Shown here piece by piece: positions 43,770 to 54,569 of a stretch of DNA of 64,000 bases. Location: assembly GCA_024516035.1 (NCBI GenBank), contig CM044955.1, positions 15,740,079-15,804,078 of the forward strand, written 5' to 3'. This DNA is from Bactericera cockerelli. Lineage: Eukaryota; Arthropoda; Insecta; Hemiptera; Triozidae. The translations under genes were made by a program, and so were the position numbers. The notes under the pieces were generated by a model. That model had not been told where the DNA came from and did not search any database. It worked only from the letters and a program-made list of their open reading frames with translations. Every line of letters begins with the position of its first letter. The first letter of the stretch is position 1.

Positions 43770-44745
43770 ATTTACCAATATACCGATTTCCGTTTTTTTG
43801 CTGTCAGGATACCTTGTTTTGTAAATCTGTAGTCATTTACTACTTGCCAGCCTCTGTGGCGTAACAGTTATGACTACTTCCCGTAGTCCAGAGATCCCTT
43901 AGTTCGATGCCCGGTTTGGGCAGAATTTTCGCATAGAAAATCCTGTTCCCTCCGAACACGAGAGGTTGGCATTTCCAGCCCTACCCAGGGTAAGTGAGTT
44001 TAATGTGGGTAGCTGGTACGATTCCCAGCGATAAAGGGTAAAACCCCCGTCCTGACTATCTCAAATCAGGACATAAAAACCAAGTAGAATCAATGGACAT
44101 GAAAGGAGCCTAGACATTGGATCTGGGCGTCCATATATTCCTCTCACCGCCGTGATATAGGTATCTTTGCCTGTCGCACGGGCACGGAATTATTATTACT
44201 TTAATAATTAACTGTTTTTGATTTTCATTTTTAGTAAGTATGTTATTAATACTCATCCATTAATTTTACTCCCTTTTCTACTGTATCATTAACAACTTTG
44301 AGATGTTTCAAGAAGTTTTTTCCTACAAGGTAATCTTTATTCGTTGACCAGGATGTTGGCGGGTACTTTAAGAATGATGTATTTTGATCTAATCTTTTGA
44401 AGAAAGTTTTTTGTTCTCGTGAAACCAAAAAATCTAGATTTTTTTTCACTAAAGTTGCAAGTTCGGTTACTTTGCATTCATATTTTTTATTTGTATCCTT
44501 CTCATAATCAATAACCATCTTTGTTTCGTATTAGATGGTACCTCTTCATCAAAGAATGCTGGACCTACAGCTTCTTGGCCTAACTACCACAGATGGTTAA
44601 CAATCTTTTTAGTAGCAGCCATATCCTTATCTATGTTTTGGAAGCTGATGATTTTTTTTTTTTTACAAATAAAGTTTCCCTTTGGTGCTTTAATTACCTT
44701 GGGAGCTTTATACCAAGCTTCAACATACGAGTATACTGCCACGAT
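43770..44745 (-). pseudogene. Decayed transposon ORF of unknown family
   Basis: On the minus strand coding-like text runs in shifting frames. From 44745: 'YVEAWYKAPKVIKAPKGNF', 'QNIDKDMAATKKIVNHLW', a stop, and 'GQEAVGPAFFDEEVPSNTKQ'. The longest clean piece (90 codons, 44246-44518) includes 'NTSFLKYPPTSWSTNKDYLV' and 'VNDTVEKGVKLMDEY'. After a further frame change come 'NNILTKNENQKQ', the SINE at 43846, and 'YRFTKQGILTAKKRKSVYW' before a stop. I recall a widespread arthropod repeat-borne protein with similar HLWYL and VKL blocks but no established function. At least two frameshifts, one stop and one insertion make it dead. Confidence 0.6.
43846..44195 (+). mobile_element. SINE family F copy nested in the transposon (F3)
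   Basis: The head ('gcctctgtggcgtaacagtt', B box 'tagttcgatgcccgg') and central block ('gttggcatttccagccctac', 'gtgggtagctggtacgattc') are family F. The 3' third differs from F1 and F2 ('tctgggcgtccatatattcc', 'gcctgtcgcacgggcacgga') and ends in ATTATTATTAC. It splits the decayed transposon ORF between 'NENQKQ' and the C-terminus. Confidence 0.8.
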
Positions 44746-44988
44746 AAAAAGACATTTATTTTTGTGTTAGAAATAACGTTAGCACATATTCTTTTGTACA
44801 ATTTTTTAAAAAGATGCTATTAAGGAATATAGAAATTAACATAAAAAAGTAATTATAGTTTAAAAAATAACACTTTCATTAGCGGTTGAAAAATGATCTC
44901 AAGAAAGAATTATCAACTAGAACGGATACTGGATTGATGATAAAAAAAGAGAAGGTAATTTAAAGAAAGCCAAGTGTTTCACAGCCTT

Positions 44989-45243
44989 GTTATTTCGTAG
45001 CCATGAAATAGGAGCTACCGTAGTCGTTTTGTGGTCTGTGTTGAAGTCTGTCCATCCCGTAGTATGCCTCCCTTCTGATGGGCGAGAAGTGACACAATAC
45101 TTCCCATTTAGGTGTTGGGTCACACGAGTGCACCGAAAGGTATCCCTTACAAACAACTGTAACCAAATTTTTATTACAAATTTTAGTCGGCGTGGGAGTT
45201 CGAACCCAGGACCTTCCGCATGGCAAGCGAGTGCTTAACCACT
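44989..45243 (-). mobile_element. SINE family E copy nested in the transposon (E2)
   Basis: It aligns with E1: on + 'ttatttcgtagccatgaaat', 'agtatgcctcccttctgatg', 'ccttacaaacaactgtaacc' and the head with B-box-like 'gagttcgaaccc'. The minus-strand tRNA-like head is at the right end near 45240. Confidence 0.8.
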
Positions 45244-45322
45244 AAAATTATAAAGGGGGTGAAATTATTGGATGAGTAATTGAGTTAATACGTAATAACA
45301 TATATTACTAATAATGCAGATC

Positions 45323-45402
45323 AAAAACAGTTCATTATTCAAATAGTAAAAGCCTACAGAACAAGGCATCTTGACAGGAAGAAACGGATATTGGTATATT
45401 AG
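45323..45402 (+). pseudogene. C-terminal fragment of the same transposon protein, opposite strand
   Basis: The + frame reads 'DQKQFIIQIVKAYRTRHLD' then 'RKKRILVY' and a stop. It is homologous to the minus-strand 'ENQKQ ... YRFTKQGILTAKKRKSVYW' end at 43770-44200. It shows that the right arm is a second copy of the element's 3' end in inverted orientation. Confidence 0.6.
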
Positions 45403-46024
45403 TAAATATAACATTATTCAATATTATTTTGTTCTTATTATTCATTAAAAATGTAAAAAAACTGTATTTTGTTTGTATAAAATAATTGAACTTACCTGCT
45501 TTCTTTAATTATCTTGGATATTTTTTTTTTCTAAACGTATTTTACAGTTTTGCTAGCGACATACAGAGGGGTAGAGCAAAAATCTGACTTTTTTATTGAT
45601 TTGCTAAGGAACTGTTGGTTTATGAGGAAATTTGATGAGAATAAATTTGTTAGATAGTTTTATTACAATTCTATCACTTTTTGAATTTTTATTCTAAGTT
45701 GATCTATTACAGGGAAAATAACCAAAAAGTGCGGAAAAACGTATATTGCCCCTTCAATTAGCATATCTAAACTTTAAGCTCCTGGCGGCACGTGTTAACA
45801 ATTTTCGATCGAGCTAAAACTTTATAGGTATCATTTTTATATGAATTGGAACCATTTGAGGGGGGGAGCTCAGAAAAATACTCGGACTTTTTTCTCACCT
45901 CTATAGCTAAGGGCCACCCTATCCACTAGTGAGACTGCCAGCGGGCTAAGGCAGTGGTCACAGAGACTACGGTCAGAATTGTACGCGCACACAACATGTA
46001 TACCACTCACTCATATATGTCTTA

Positions 46025-46153
46025 GGGCGGAATTAATAGACGTTTTTGTAATACCTCTGTGGCGCTATGTCACCAATTGCGTACTGTGTAAGATAGGGAA
46101 AACCGACACTTAAAAACGACTTAAGTTATTGATGTTGTCTATTAATTCCGCCC
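46025..46153. mobile_element. PIF/Harbinger-type MITE
   Basis: TTA|GGGCGGAATTAATAGAC and GTCTATTAATTCCGCCC|TTA are perfect 17-bp inverted ends with a 3-bp TTA repeat (46022-46024 and 46154-46156). The TWA target and GGG start fit PIF/Harbinger. The 129-bp element is non-coding. Confidence 0.8.
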
Positions 46154-46251
46154 TTAATTTCTTATGTTGTCCTGCTTCTGTGTCCAGTAGGTATGTATAA
46201 TGACTTAATAAGAAGGTACTAATTAGTTTTTAAAAACCTTGACTTATTTCT

Positions 46252-46353
46252 TATGTTAATCACAATCGTGTTAACACGTTCCTCAAACTCTCTTTACTAA
46301 ATTTTTGTTTAACTCTGGATTCGAACCACCGCGACCTCCAAGTATGGTGCCTC
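46252..46353 (-). mobile_element. Diverged SINE family C copy (C6)
   Basis: On + 'ttaatcacaatcgtgttaac', 'ctcaaactctctttactaaa' and 'ggattcgaaccaccgcgacc' correspond to the family C 3' end, body and B box. The head end is lost near 46353. Confidence 0.6.
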
Positions 46354-46518
46354 AAAGTATGAATTATTTGTGGTGAACTAATATAGCCTCTTCACCATCT
46401 TTGTGGTTAGCCTTATTAAGAGTCTCGTTTACTTTTTCTAAATCCTTATAGCATTTTTTTTATACATATATACGCAGGTAATATCGCCACTTATAAATCA
46501 GGTAACTACGACCGCGGA

Positions 46519-46610
46519 CCGGCCTCAAAGGCGGTTCTAGTCCCAAGTTCATCAAAGATTTAGTAAAGAGCAGAGTTTAAGTAATTGTGATTAACACAAA
46601 TATGATAACT
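46519..46610 (+). mobile_element. Diverged SINE family C copy (C7)
   Basis: 'ggttctagtcccaagttcat', 'gatttagtaaagagcagagt' and 'gtgattaacacaaatatgat' follow the family C order. The head is degenerate ('cggcctcaaaggc'). Confidence 0.6.
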
Positions 46611-46621
46611 ACCTACTCATT

Positions 46622-46750
46622 CTTCACGAGGTTGTGTGGGTCCCGGACATCTAAAGTACGCATCAGAGTATAAAATTCTCTACACATGTGGGATTCGAAT
46701 CTAGGTTATCGTGCTTGCAAGTCGCTACTCACTCGGCCACGGTGACTACC
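46622..46750 (-). mobile_element. Partial SINE family D copy (D5)
   Basis: On + 'cttcacgaggttgtgtgggt', 'cccggacatctaaagtac' and 'gggattcgaatctaggttat' plus 'cactcggccacggtgactac' match the middle and head of family D. The 3' part and tail are missing. It abuts C7. Confidence 0.65.
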
Positions 46751-47411
46751 GGAACTCAGTCGCACTTGCGTCCATGTGACCGCAGGCTGGCAACTTGACC
46801 CACAAGCGTGCCTCCTGCGGCACTCCGAGTCAAGGTTGCTCTAAGTTCAACTCAAGACTCACTTAAGTTTGTTGCAGGGAGACGTCAAGTGCCCGGAGGA
46901 CTTTCCTCCTGCTTCGTTTCTATGTGGATACTTCAAGACTTCAACATGATACTTTGTAAATGTAAGCTTACAATCTATGTATAATACATATTTTATACAT
47001 ATGAAAGAACTATACATAAAAAGAAAAGAACTATATAAACAAAACATACCAAGCTTTACTTGGTTCAAACTCAAACTTAGACAAGAGTTACGAGACAGCT
47101 CTTTTGATTTATCGAGGAGGAATTTTTATCGAGTGTTATTGATATGCAAATAGCGGTAATTACCGACCTACGTACATAGCTCCAGGCGTTAAGGAGTATC
47201 AGAGCTTTCTGACAGTCAGGAACCTTTGTTTTAGAACTGGCGACTAGTCTGTGTTCTGATACGTCTGATATCTATGTGTACCAGTGTAGGTATGTATACA
47301 CATTACACACTCGTATATTATGTATAGTTGTATGGGTAAAATCTGGTACATAAAAAAGGTTTTATAAATACAACTTCTAATTTTTCAAGTACATAAATTA
47401 AAAAGGTATAG

Positions 47412-47461
47412 TAATAATATCGCCTTATTCATACTGTCCGATTAGGACTATTGAGTCCCTT
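47412..47461 (-). mobile_element. 3' end fragment of SINE family A
   Basis: On + 'taataatatcgccttattca' and 'tactgtccgattaggactat' match the family A tail. Similarity ends at about 47461, so only the 3' end remains. Confidence 0.6.
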
Positions 47462-47469
47462 TAAAACAG

Positions 47470-49730
47470 CACTTCAGTTTGTGCAATTATCATGCCTGTT
47501 ATCATTGTCTGGCTGGGGGACTATAAACAGGGAGTAGACCAGCATTGACTTGGTTCTGGGGACCCCTGTCAGTTACTATAGCCTCCTTGTAAAGACAGTG
47601 GTAGAAATGCTGAGTCATTTCTTCACTGTATAGCTACCATCGCTACCATCGTTCATGATGTCGCCACCCTATGATGATGATGATGCAAATAAAGGAGCAA
47701 CATGTCATGCATTCAATGCTGAGATCCGAACTCACAAGACCTCTCACTGGTAGATTCTGAGTCGAGCGCTCCAACCACTAAACCAACCAGTAATTAATCT
47801 GATACAGGAAGTGTATCAGAGAGTTATTAGCAGGATTTTGACTTATAAGTTGGTAATATTAGGTAAAGGTAGGTTGGTAATAGGTAAAAGTCCGAAGAGA
47901 GGTAAGAGAAATTGAATTGAATCTCGAGTGCCTGAGTGGGTGGAGAATCCAATCGATTGGTAATCGAACCTACGGAGTAGACTAACCTATGTAAACGTAC
48001 AGTAATAATTAAATAGTGCTAATGATAAATCATATTGTTCCTATCTTGTATGGCACCCTGGAAAATCTTGATGGTACCTCCCACAGCTAAACTACTGCAG
48101 ATAGGTACCTGGTTGCTAGTGCTGTGGCCTTGACGAGTATTATATATGCTTATTAGAATGAAAACATAAGAGGTATAAATATGAATTTGGATATAGGAAT
48201 TGCAGATTGCACAGGAATATAAGATGGTTTAATAAAAAAGTGTTGTAATTATGTAGTTTAATAAAGAATAACACATGATGGTTCAGTAGTATGGTATTTA
48301 CCTAACCTACTAAAAAAAGACCTAACCTGCTAAAAATTGACATTTTCCCCCTGCATTGTATTTTTTGTGATTGTATATTCAATAAATAAACTTACCACTT
48401 TATTCTAGTGGTGAAAATTGTTAATAAAAAAAATATTTTATTTGGTACATTAAAAATAAAGACCTCAATAGTTGTAGCTAAATATGAGCATCAATATCCC
48501 ATGTACGGAGTCAAACGCTGCGGGACTGCCATAGTCGTAGATGAAACAGGGAAAAATAATTAATCTGCAGCAGAGTATTCTTTTAAAACCATCCTGGATT
48601 CGAACCCGAGACTAACATTATCCTATTAACACCGTGAGATTCCAAATGAACCACGGGAGCTACCTGTAGATTACCATAGAGTTAGGTATTCAGAAGATTT
48701 CTTACATAATTATTGGCAATACAATGGGTGGCAGGTTACCGTGCTTGGAGCATACTTCAGGTTTTACCGATGGATATCTCAACATTTTAACTTACCTATC
48801 AAATTCAGGTTAGTTACTAATGTCGTTCGTTATTTTCGACATCACGATTCGCTTGACTTACCTAATTCGATCTTTGGAAAGATCAGTTTCTGATTGGTTA
48901 TCTGAGTAGAACTCTATAACATACCTGAAACACGAACAGAGAATATGCTGAATTATGTTTATTGCGAAAAACACGAGGAACAGAATTATAATTATGTTCA
49001 AAAATGTACTAGAACTTATCTTAAATGTGTTTTTATAATATCTTAGCAGAGAATGATTCGTACATGAAAGTAAAAAACATGAAATATTTTAGAATCAAAA
49101 TGTAATTGATATAAAAGGAAAAGAAAAAAGTTACTGCTATTGAGCGTTTTTAAAGGCTATTTTATATTTATAGTAACCTTACATACTGGAACAGAGAACC
49201 CTGCCTTTTTAAAAAACAATATTTTTTTTATTGAACATTGCATTTACTATTATTAATTTTTGTTATATTTATTTACCATGGATTTTATTCCATGTAAATC
49301 CTTACTTTGATTTCTACTTAAGGTTCTGACAATCAGTTTCAGTACTCACATTAATGTAACTATGTAACTGTGATATTGTACAATTCATTATTACCATTGT
49401 TTAAATTCTAGTCGGTTTTTTATATTCCTATGAACAATTATTTTAATTATTTTGTATTTCAAATTTGACTTTTGGATCATGTATTTCGTTTGTGTTAATG
49501 GTAATTTGTGTGTTTCTTGTAAATTGCTCATCTACATCTAAATATATAATACCGAACGGTAATTATTATTATTACTACTATAGTATATGTTCACTTACAA
49601 TTAATTAAATATGTATTACATAAAATAATGTATCCTAAAAGTGATGCTCAGGCTCAGACCAGGAATCAAAGCCTCGATCACCGGACCTAGAGGAGATGCA
49701 GGACCACGGTGAACAGTTTAACCTCACTAT
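47470..49730. other. Intergenic stretch with tRNA-like fragments
   Basis: No gene is supported. Minus-strand tRNA-like heads with B-box-like text occur at about 47705-47790 ('gatccgaactcac') and 48595-48662 ('ggattcgaacccgag', 'ccgtgagattccaaatgaac'). Neither forms a complete tRNA. Most of the rest is AT-rich. Confidence 0.35.
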
Positions 49731-49735
49731 TGTCT

Positions 49736-49943
49736 GTCCCGGTAGCTCAGAGGTAAAGGCGGCACTCTGTGAATCCAGAGATTCCAGAGGTCGTGGGTTC
49801 AAAACCCAGCCGGGGCATGACAAGTTTTCCTCCCATTTGGGATTTTTACCACATAATAATATGTCTTGAGCTTACTGCTAGAATAATGGGACTTAATAGT
49901 CCTAATCGGGCAGAATAAATAAGGCGATATTATTATTATTATT
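49736..49943 (+). mobile_element. SINE family A copy (A4)
   Basis: The head begins GTCCCGGTAGCTCAGAGG and ends '...cccagccggggc', so the 7-bp acceptor-type stem of the parent tRNA is nearly preserved. The body ('atttgggatttttaccacat', 'gggacttaatagtcctaatc') and tail 'ggcgatattattattattat' are complete. The head has an extra ~8-bp duplication ('agattccagag') in the variable region. Confidence 0.85.
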
Positions 49944-49949
49944 TCTCAA

Positions 49950-51310
49950 TTCAACCACCGTTCATTTTGCTCACCAAAGTGTAACTCTAGCCTAAGCTGT
50001 CGCATAGAGCTACGTTCATTCTTATATCTCGTTTATACAGTTAGAATTTTACGATGCGAACTTCCGAAAATGGATGAACTTTTTAAATCCGTATATACGC
50101 TCAGAAAGGCATGACGATGGTGCCTACTTGCCTAGTGTGTCTACTCTATCTAATTACTCAGGGGAAATCTTTCTGGTCGATGTTTTGGTAACTTTAGAAT
50201 CAGGGAAGCACTCAAGAGGGGTCAGAGTTAGGAGAGACAGAGAAATATATTTCTGAAGTACAAAATCCAACATGCGCTAGATATTTTACATAAGAAGAAA
50301 AAAACAGTAAGTATTCCAAAAGACAAGATTGGAGTTGTACAAGTACAATCATTTGTACAATAATAATATTATGTCAAGAATATTTTTCAAAAAAAAAAAA
50401 AAAACAAGTCAAGTAAGAATGGAAAATTTGACACAGAAAGCCTTCATGCTTGTTCTTAAGTGTCCGATAAGCGGATCCTGACGACATGGAAAACGAAACT
50501 TATTGCATGTCAGATCTCAATTTCCCCGAAGCATTGCTGACATGCAGGCTTGTATGCACGCAGAACGCAATCACACGCACTGCTCCCTATTCAATCTAAC
50601 CTCTGCTTCTGAGTCTTCGATAAATTACTTGTAAGTTTGTGATGAAACTCCGAATACTTTTACATTAGACAATCGAAAGAACTAGGGAAATTATTCTGTT
50701 TTCTCCTCTTGTCTCATAGTGATAATTTAAAATTCAGTGTAACGTGTAACAATTTGGTTCAACTTCACATGGACTGATCTAAATAGTCTTCCTTACCACC
50801 CAGTGAACAACATAATGCCCATTTTGAAATTTTAAATTTTCTTGAACAAAAATCAACTTTAAAGTTAAATTATTATCTATATCAAACGAAATATCCTTGT
50901 GGTCTCGATTTCCAGCTCAATCCTGACAAACACACACAAGAGATCCAACGTATGTGCATCTCTTGTTTTTATGTCCGCAACGCTGCATGGGAAACTACCT
51001 ACATCCTATCAGCAGAGAACATAAAATCCAGTATTCTATGACAGGTATAATTAGTATAATTAAATAGAGATGATAGACAGGTGGACATGTTACTATGTTG
51101 GGTCTCAAAAACATTAGAGCTTGTGACGTGGCATTCAAAATATAACATATCGACAAGCCAAAAGACTTGATATACTCTTGATAGGTTTCTCAGTTATACA
51201 TCTAATACAGAAACTAAAAACTAAAACATGTATATAGTAATAATTTTTGTACATGATTATTTTTTTTAAAGGTCGATATTGTACATGCATTTTTTTAAAG
51301 GTAGTTTTGT
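49950..51310. other. Intergenic stretch without a supported gene
   Basis: ORFs do not exceed 60 codons or carry a recognisable domain. Near 51250-51310 the motif 'gtacatg...tttttttaaaggta' occurs twice and once more at 51491, which looks like repeated 3' ends of family H SINEs. Confidence 0.3.
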
Positions 51311-51317
51311 TGTACAT

Positions 51318-51485
51318 AATAATAATATCGCTTTATTTATACTACCCGATAAGGACAATTAAAGTCCCATTATTCCAGCAGTAAGCCCAAGACATATTAT
51401 AACTTTTGTCATGTCCCGGCTGGGTTTCGAACCCACGACCTCTGGATTCACAGAGTGCCGCCTTTAACCACTGAGCTACCGGGAC
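51318..51485 (-). mobile_element. SINE family A copy nested in family H sequence (A3)
   Basis: On + it reads 'aataataatatcgctttatt', the body, then 'gggtttcgaacccacgacct' and 'gagctaccgggac' (head at right). TGTACAT occurs at both sides (51311-51317 and 51490-51496), a likely target duplication. It lies in the tail of the H element that continues at 51497. Confidence 0.82.
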
Positions 51486-51496
51486 AGACTGTACAT

Positions 51497-51706
51497 GAAT
51501 TTTTTTAAAGGTACTTGTGCTGCAGAAGGCCGGAGCCGCACAAATTACTTGACTCTCGCATTGCTTCAGGGCACTTTGCTTTACATTCATGTCATTCCGG
51601 AAACGGAAAAAATCGGTCCGACTCTTCCACTCCCGTCAGGATTTGCACCCGCAACCTCCTGGTCAGCAACTAATGCTCTTAACCACTGAGTCTCAGAGGT
51701 CGACGA
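51497..51706 (-). mobile_element. SINE family H copy (H1)
   Basis: On the minus strand the head 'gactcagtggttaagagcat' and 'gaggttgcgggtgcaaatcc' precede a body with 'caaagtgccctgaagcaatg' and a 3' end 'gtacctttaaaaaaattcat'. It matches the + strand copy at 61801. The 64-codon ORF on + is fortuitous. Confidence 0.7.
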
Positions 51707-52169
51707 CAAGTCAACATGACATTAGTTGTTGTTTTTGCTTCTATATACTTTGTACATAGACTGCTTTGGATGGATGGATTTGAATGGAGACACATACCAG
51801 TCAACCAGTGTTCATTAACAACTTCAAGTGTGACAAACATTTAGAGCACGTCAAAATGTGGACTCGAAAATTTGTCAGTGAAGCGTCATCATGAAACACA
51901 CTCGCACATTCCTCGCGGTAATCAAATAATTGATCACGTAACGATTGCATTGATGGATTGTGCTTATAATAATTGTGTCAATTGCACGTATAAAAATAGT
52001 GCACTTGTTAACAACGTGAAATTTCTTACAATGGAACCTGAGCCTAGTGGATGTGCTACAATTTTTCATCTTCAAGAGATTTACCGGCCATGATGGAAAA
52101 GCGAGCCCATCATTAGTTCCGGGTAGGAAATGTTACATCGATGCCAATGCAGTAACAAAAAAATTTCTA

Positions 52170-52640
52170 TTTGAAAAATTTGCCCTAATGGCCGGATTTT
52201 GAGCCCTCAACCTTCAGATCAGAAGGAAGAGGTGAGTACCTCTTTACAAAGGTTGTAGGCGGATTAACAGAATCTACAGCACCTATCAGTTGCTGGGTGT
52301 AAATTTGTTTTTGATACGAAGTGACGCTTTTAGCGCAGCTAATTCTGCTGAATGTAAACCGAGTCCTGTATACTCCCTCGGGGAAGCAGCAGAAGCCATA
52401 GGGAGGCGTGAACATGTTTGCACTATCGTAGACCCACTCATGGTGATAAGAGCGATGTTCAGAAGCAACCAAGTGCATCGGGGATAGATCAGTGAGTCGG
52501 TATGAACGGATAGAATTACAGAACGTGATGTGCGCTAGGGCGGCCTTCAAGAAATCAATCAATAGATTCAATAGGTCAGGAAAATTAATACAATGGCGAG
52601 ATGAGTCATTATACCATCTTCTCATCAGAAGCATGATTGT
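52170..52640. other. Unexplained GC-richer segment with long overlapping ORFs
   Basis: A 149-codon minus-strand ORF (52185-52634) and 60-65-codon ORFs in other frames overlap here, and GC content is higher than around. I recognise no domain. The left end (52190-52260) resembles a minus-strand tRNA-like head ('ggattttgagccctcaacct'), so part may be a SINE. A degenerate gene fragment is possible but not demonstrable. Confidence 0.25.
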
Positions 52641-53081
52641 AAGAAAATCTATGTAGGTGACTTAATATATTCAATAGGAGATCCTACAGGAGATACGGAG
52701 TCATGGCTCTTTTGTTAAAATGATATTGAAAACACTTGGCTTTGTTTAACAATAATTTCGATGTATATTATTTTGTTTTACCAAGAGTGTATAATTATAA
52801 GTTTTTCCTGATACCTTGTATATTTCATTATCATAAATGTGTTATTATGTTAATCACAATTCACAAGATTGATGTCACAATCACTCAAACGAAAAAAAAA
52901 AATGATATTCCAATGCTTGGGACTCGAACTAAAGACTTTAAAGTTAAAAGTCAATAGAGCTACTTTACGTTCGCTTGTTTTGTTAGAATTAGTTGATTGA
53001 AATGTATCACAAGATAAAATGTTCTTAATGAACACATCCTATATGGTTACTTTTACTATGTACCTATACATATAAAAAAAT

Positions 53082-53735
53082 CTGGTGTAAACATCACACG
53101 ACTTTCCTTATCATAATTATAAGGAATTGGAACAGGACCAAAAGCCACTGGTGACTCAAAGGTAACATTTAGCTAAAAATCAATATCAAATTCGTAATCA
53201 GCACCTCAAAATCATTGGATTTGATATGTCACAACCCCCATCTACGATAAATAATAAAAAAGTTAATCAAAGCGGGTCCCCCCCAAAATACCGGTAAATT
53301 GGGGCCGAGGTCCAAAAAGTTCAAGATATCAAAAAAATGATCAGAAGAGACCCCTATTATTTTTTTAATCTAAGACATAATTGTTCTCTAATATTTTTTT
53401 GTATCTTTAACCAATTCAAAGAAGCGGTACTTGCGGCCAATATTTGCGGTCCTGCGGCCGCAGTCTGCGGCCGATTGCAACCAAAAGTTTCGTGGTTCGT
53501 CTGGTGTATAATTATAATTAGCATACCAAATTTCAAGTCTCTAGCTCTTACCGTTCTCGAGATATCCTGTTTACACACAGACAGACAGACAGACAGACAG
53601 ACGCACGGACCAATGGCTGAAAACAACTTTTTTGGTATCCTGAGGCTATAATTCGTCCAGAAATGTGAAAAACTGGGTAGGTCAAATTTTCGACGAATAC
53701 AATACTTTCCTTATTATAGGATAAGGAAAGTAAAA
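53082..53735 (+). mobile_element. Dispersed repeat J with palindromic ends (J2)
   Basis: The left end has ACTTTCCTTATCATAATTATAAGGA, and the right end is a perfect hairpin, TACTTTCCTTAT...ATAAGGAAAGTA (53703-53732). In between are the block shared with 8001, a GGCCGC-rich palindromic cluster (53433-53475), 'taccgttctcgagatatcct' and an (ACAG)n run at 53576-53603. No coding domain is seen. The ends suggest a DNA element or foldback, while the internal order is constant enough to call a family. Confidence 0.5.
53576..53603 (+). repeat. (ACAG)n microsatellite
   Basis: About seven ACAG units lie within the J2 repeat. The run generates Cys/Leu/Ser/Val patterns in the overlapping ORFs, which are not genes. 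Confidence 0.9.
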
Positions 53736-54195
53736 ATAGATATTTTTTTAAAAGGAGACGATTCCAACCCAACAAGTAAAGAATAAGATAATATTTTGCG
53801 GTCAATTTTCCGTCACACACGTAATAACAGTTTTCTATTACCTGTAATGAAGCAGAGAAATTCTCAACATACATGACTGAAATGTCTAATGTACTAAATG
53901 TATGATTGAGATGTTTTCCCCACAAAGAAAAACGCATGCAATAATATTTCCACGTGACTTGTTCACATACAGAGATATAGATGTTCTTGTACTTAAGAAA
54001 TAAACGTGAATATGTTGCGTGCACATTATTATTTTCTGCACATAAAATAAATACTTACTTCTTTGTGCACTTTAATTATACGTATTTAATCAAAATACAA
54101 AGGTACAAGAACTACATAATATATCCCATTGTCCTTCCATGTTGATCATGAGGTACGTTAGGTGACTACATGCAAAATATAATTCACTTTGAACA

Positions 54196-54300
54196 ATGGT
54201 ACACTGAGTGACAAATTTAGCGGAACGCATAGGTTTTTCTCGTATAAAGTGTGCATTTCTTGTTGGACAAAAACATTTTTCATATTTTTTTCTCATTGCG
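54196..54300. repeat. Dispersed repeat L, copy 1
   Basis: 'tgagtgacaaatttagcgga', 'acgcataggtttttctcgta' and 'ttgttggacaaaaacatttt' recur inverted at 60764-60905. It has a terminus-like start, CACTGAGTGACAAATTTAGC. Confidence 0.55.
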
Positions 54301-54446
54301 GAAATCACACAAAATTTGATACAGAGATAGCAGAGACATGAAAGCCAATTTTCATAATTGATTGAAGTGCTTGTCATTGTCGACCTTTCCCATACAGGGT
54401 GAAGAAGAAAAACTGTTTTTCAGTGTTTTTTTCAAAATTCATTATT

Positions 54447-54561
54447 TTGGATTTAGAGGCTCAACACCCTGAGCAGAAAAAAATCTGGCCCGCTGGGGAT
54501 CGAACCCAGGTCACCGTGCGTGCAATGCCTAGCGCGCTAACACACTCGGCCACGATGACTA
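54447..54561 (-). mobile_element. Partial SINE family D copy (D6)
   Basis: On + 'gggatcgaacccaggtcacc', 'gcgtgcaatgcctagcgcgc' and 'cggccacgatgactact' match the D1 head; 'aacaccctgagcagaaaaaa' matches the sequence next to it. The 3' body and tail are absent. Confidence 0.7.
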
Positions 54562-54569
54562 CTGAAATT

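Larger units (their letters stand above)
43263..45921. mobile_element. Inverted-repeat transposon carrying a decayed unknown ORF
   Basis: Arms of about 580-600 bp (43263-43840 and 45325-45921) are inverted and alignable throughout; outermost are TAGGGTGGCCCTTA and its complement, TAAGGGCCACCCTA. A TCCAC repeat (43258-43262 and 45922-45926) flanks the unit. Each arm includes the 3' end of a coding region plus trailing sequence, so the structure is two head-to-head element ends, the right one 5'-truncated. SINEs of families F and E have inserted since. I cannot place it in a named superfamily. Confidence 0.75.

Noticed and set aside
49736..49810. tRNA gene with an apparently intact acceptor stem
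   Set aside because: It is the head of a family A SINE with an inserted duplication in the variable region and continues into the SINE body and ATT tail; the same head occurs at three other SINE copies.
52185..52634. 149-codon minus-strand ORF
   Set aside because: It overlaps several other frames of the same segment, shows no motif, and its 3' end falls in a tRNA-like stretch. It is recorded as an unexplained segment rather than a gene.
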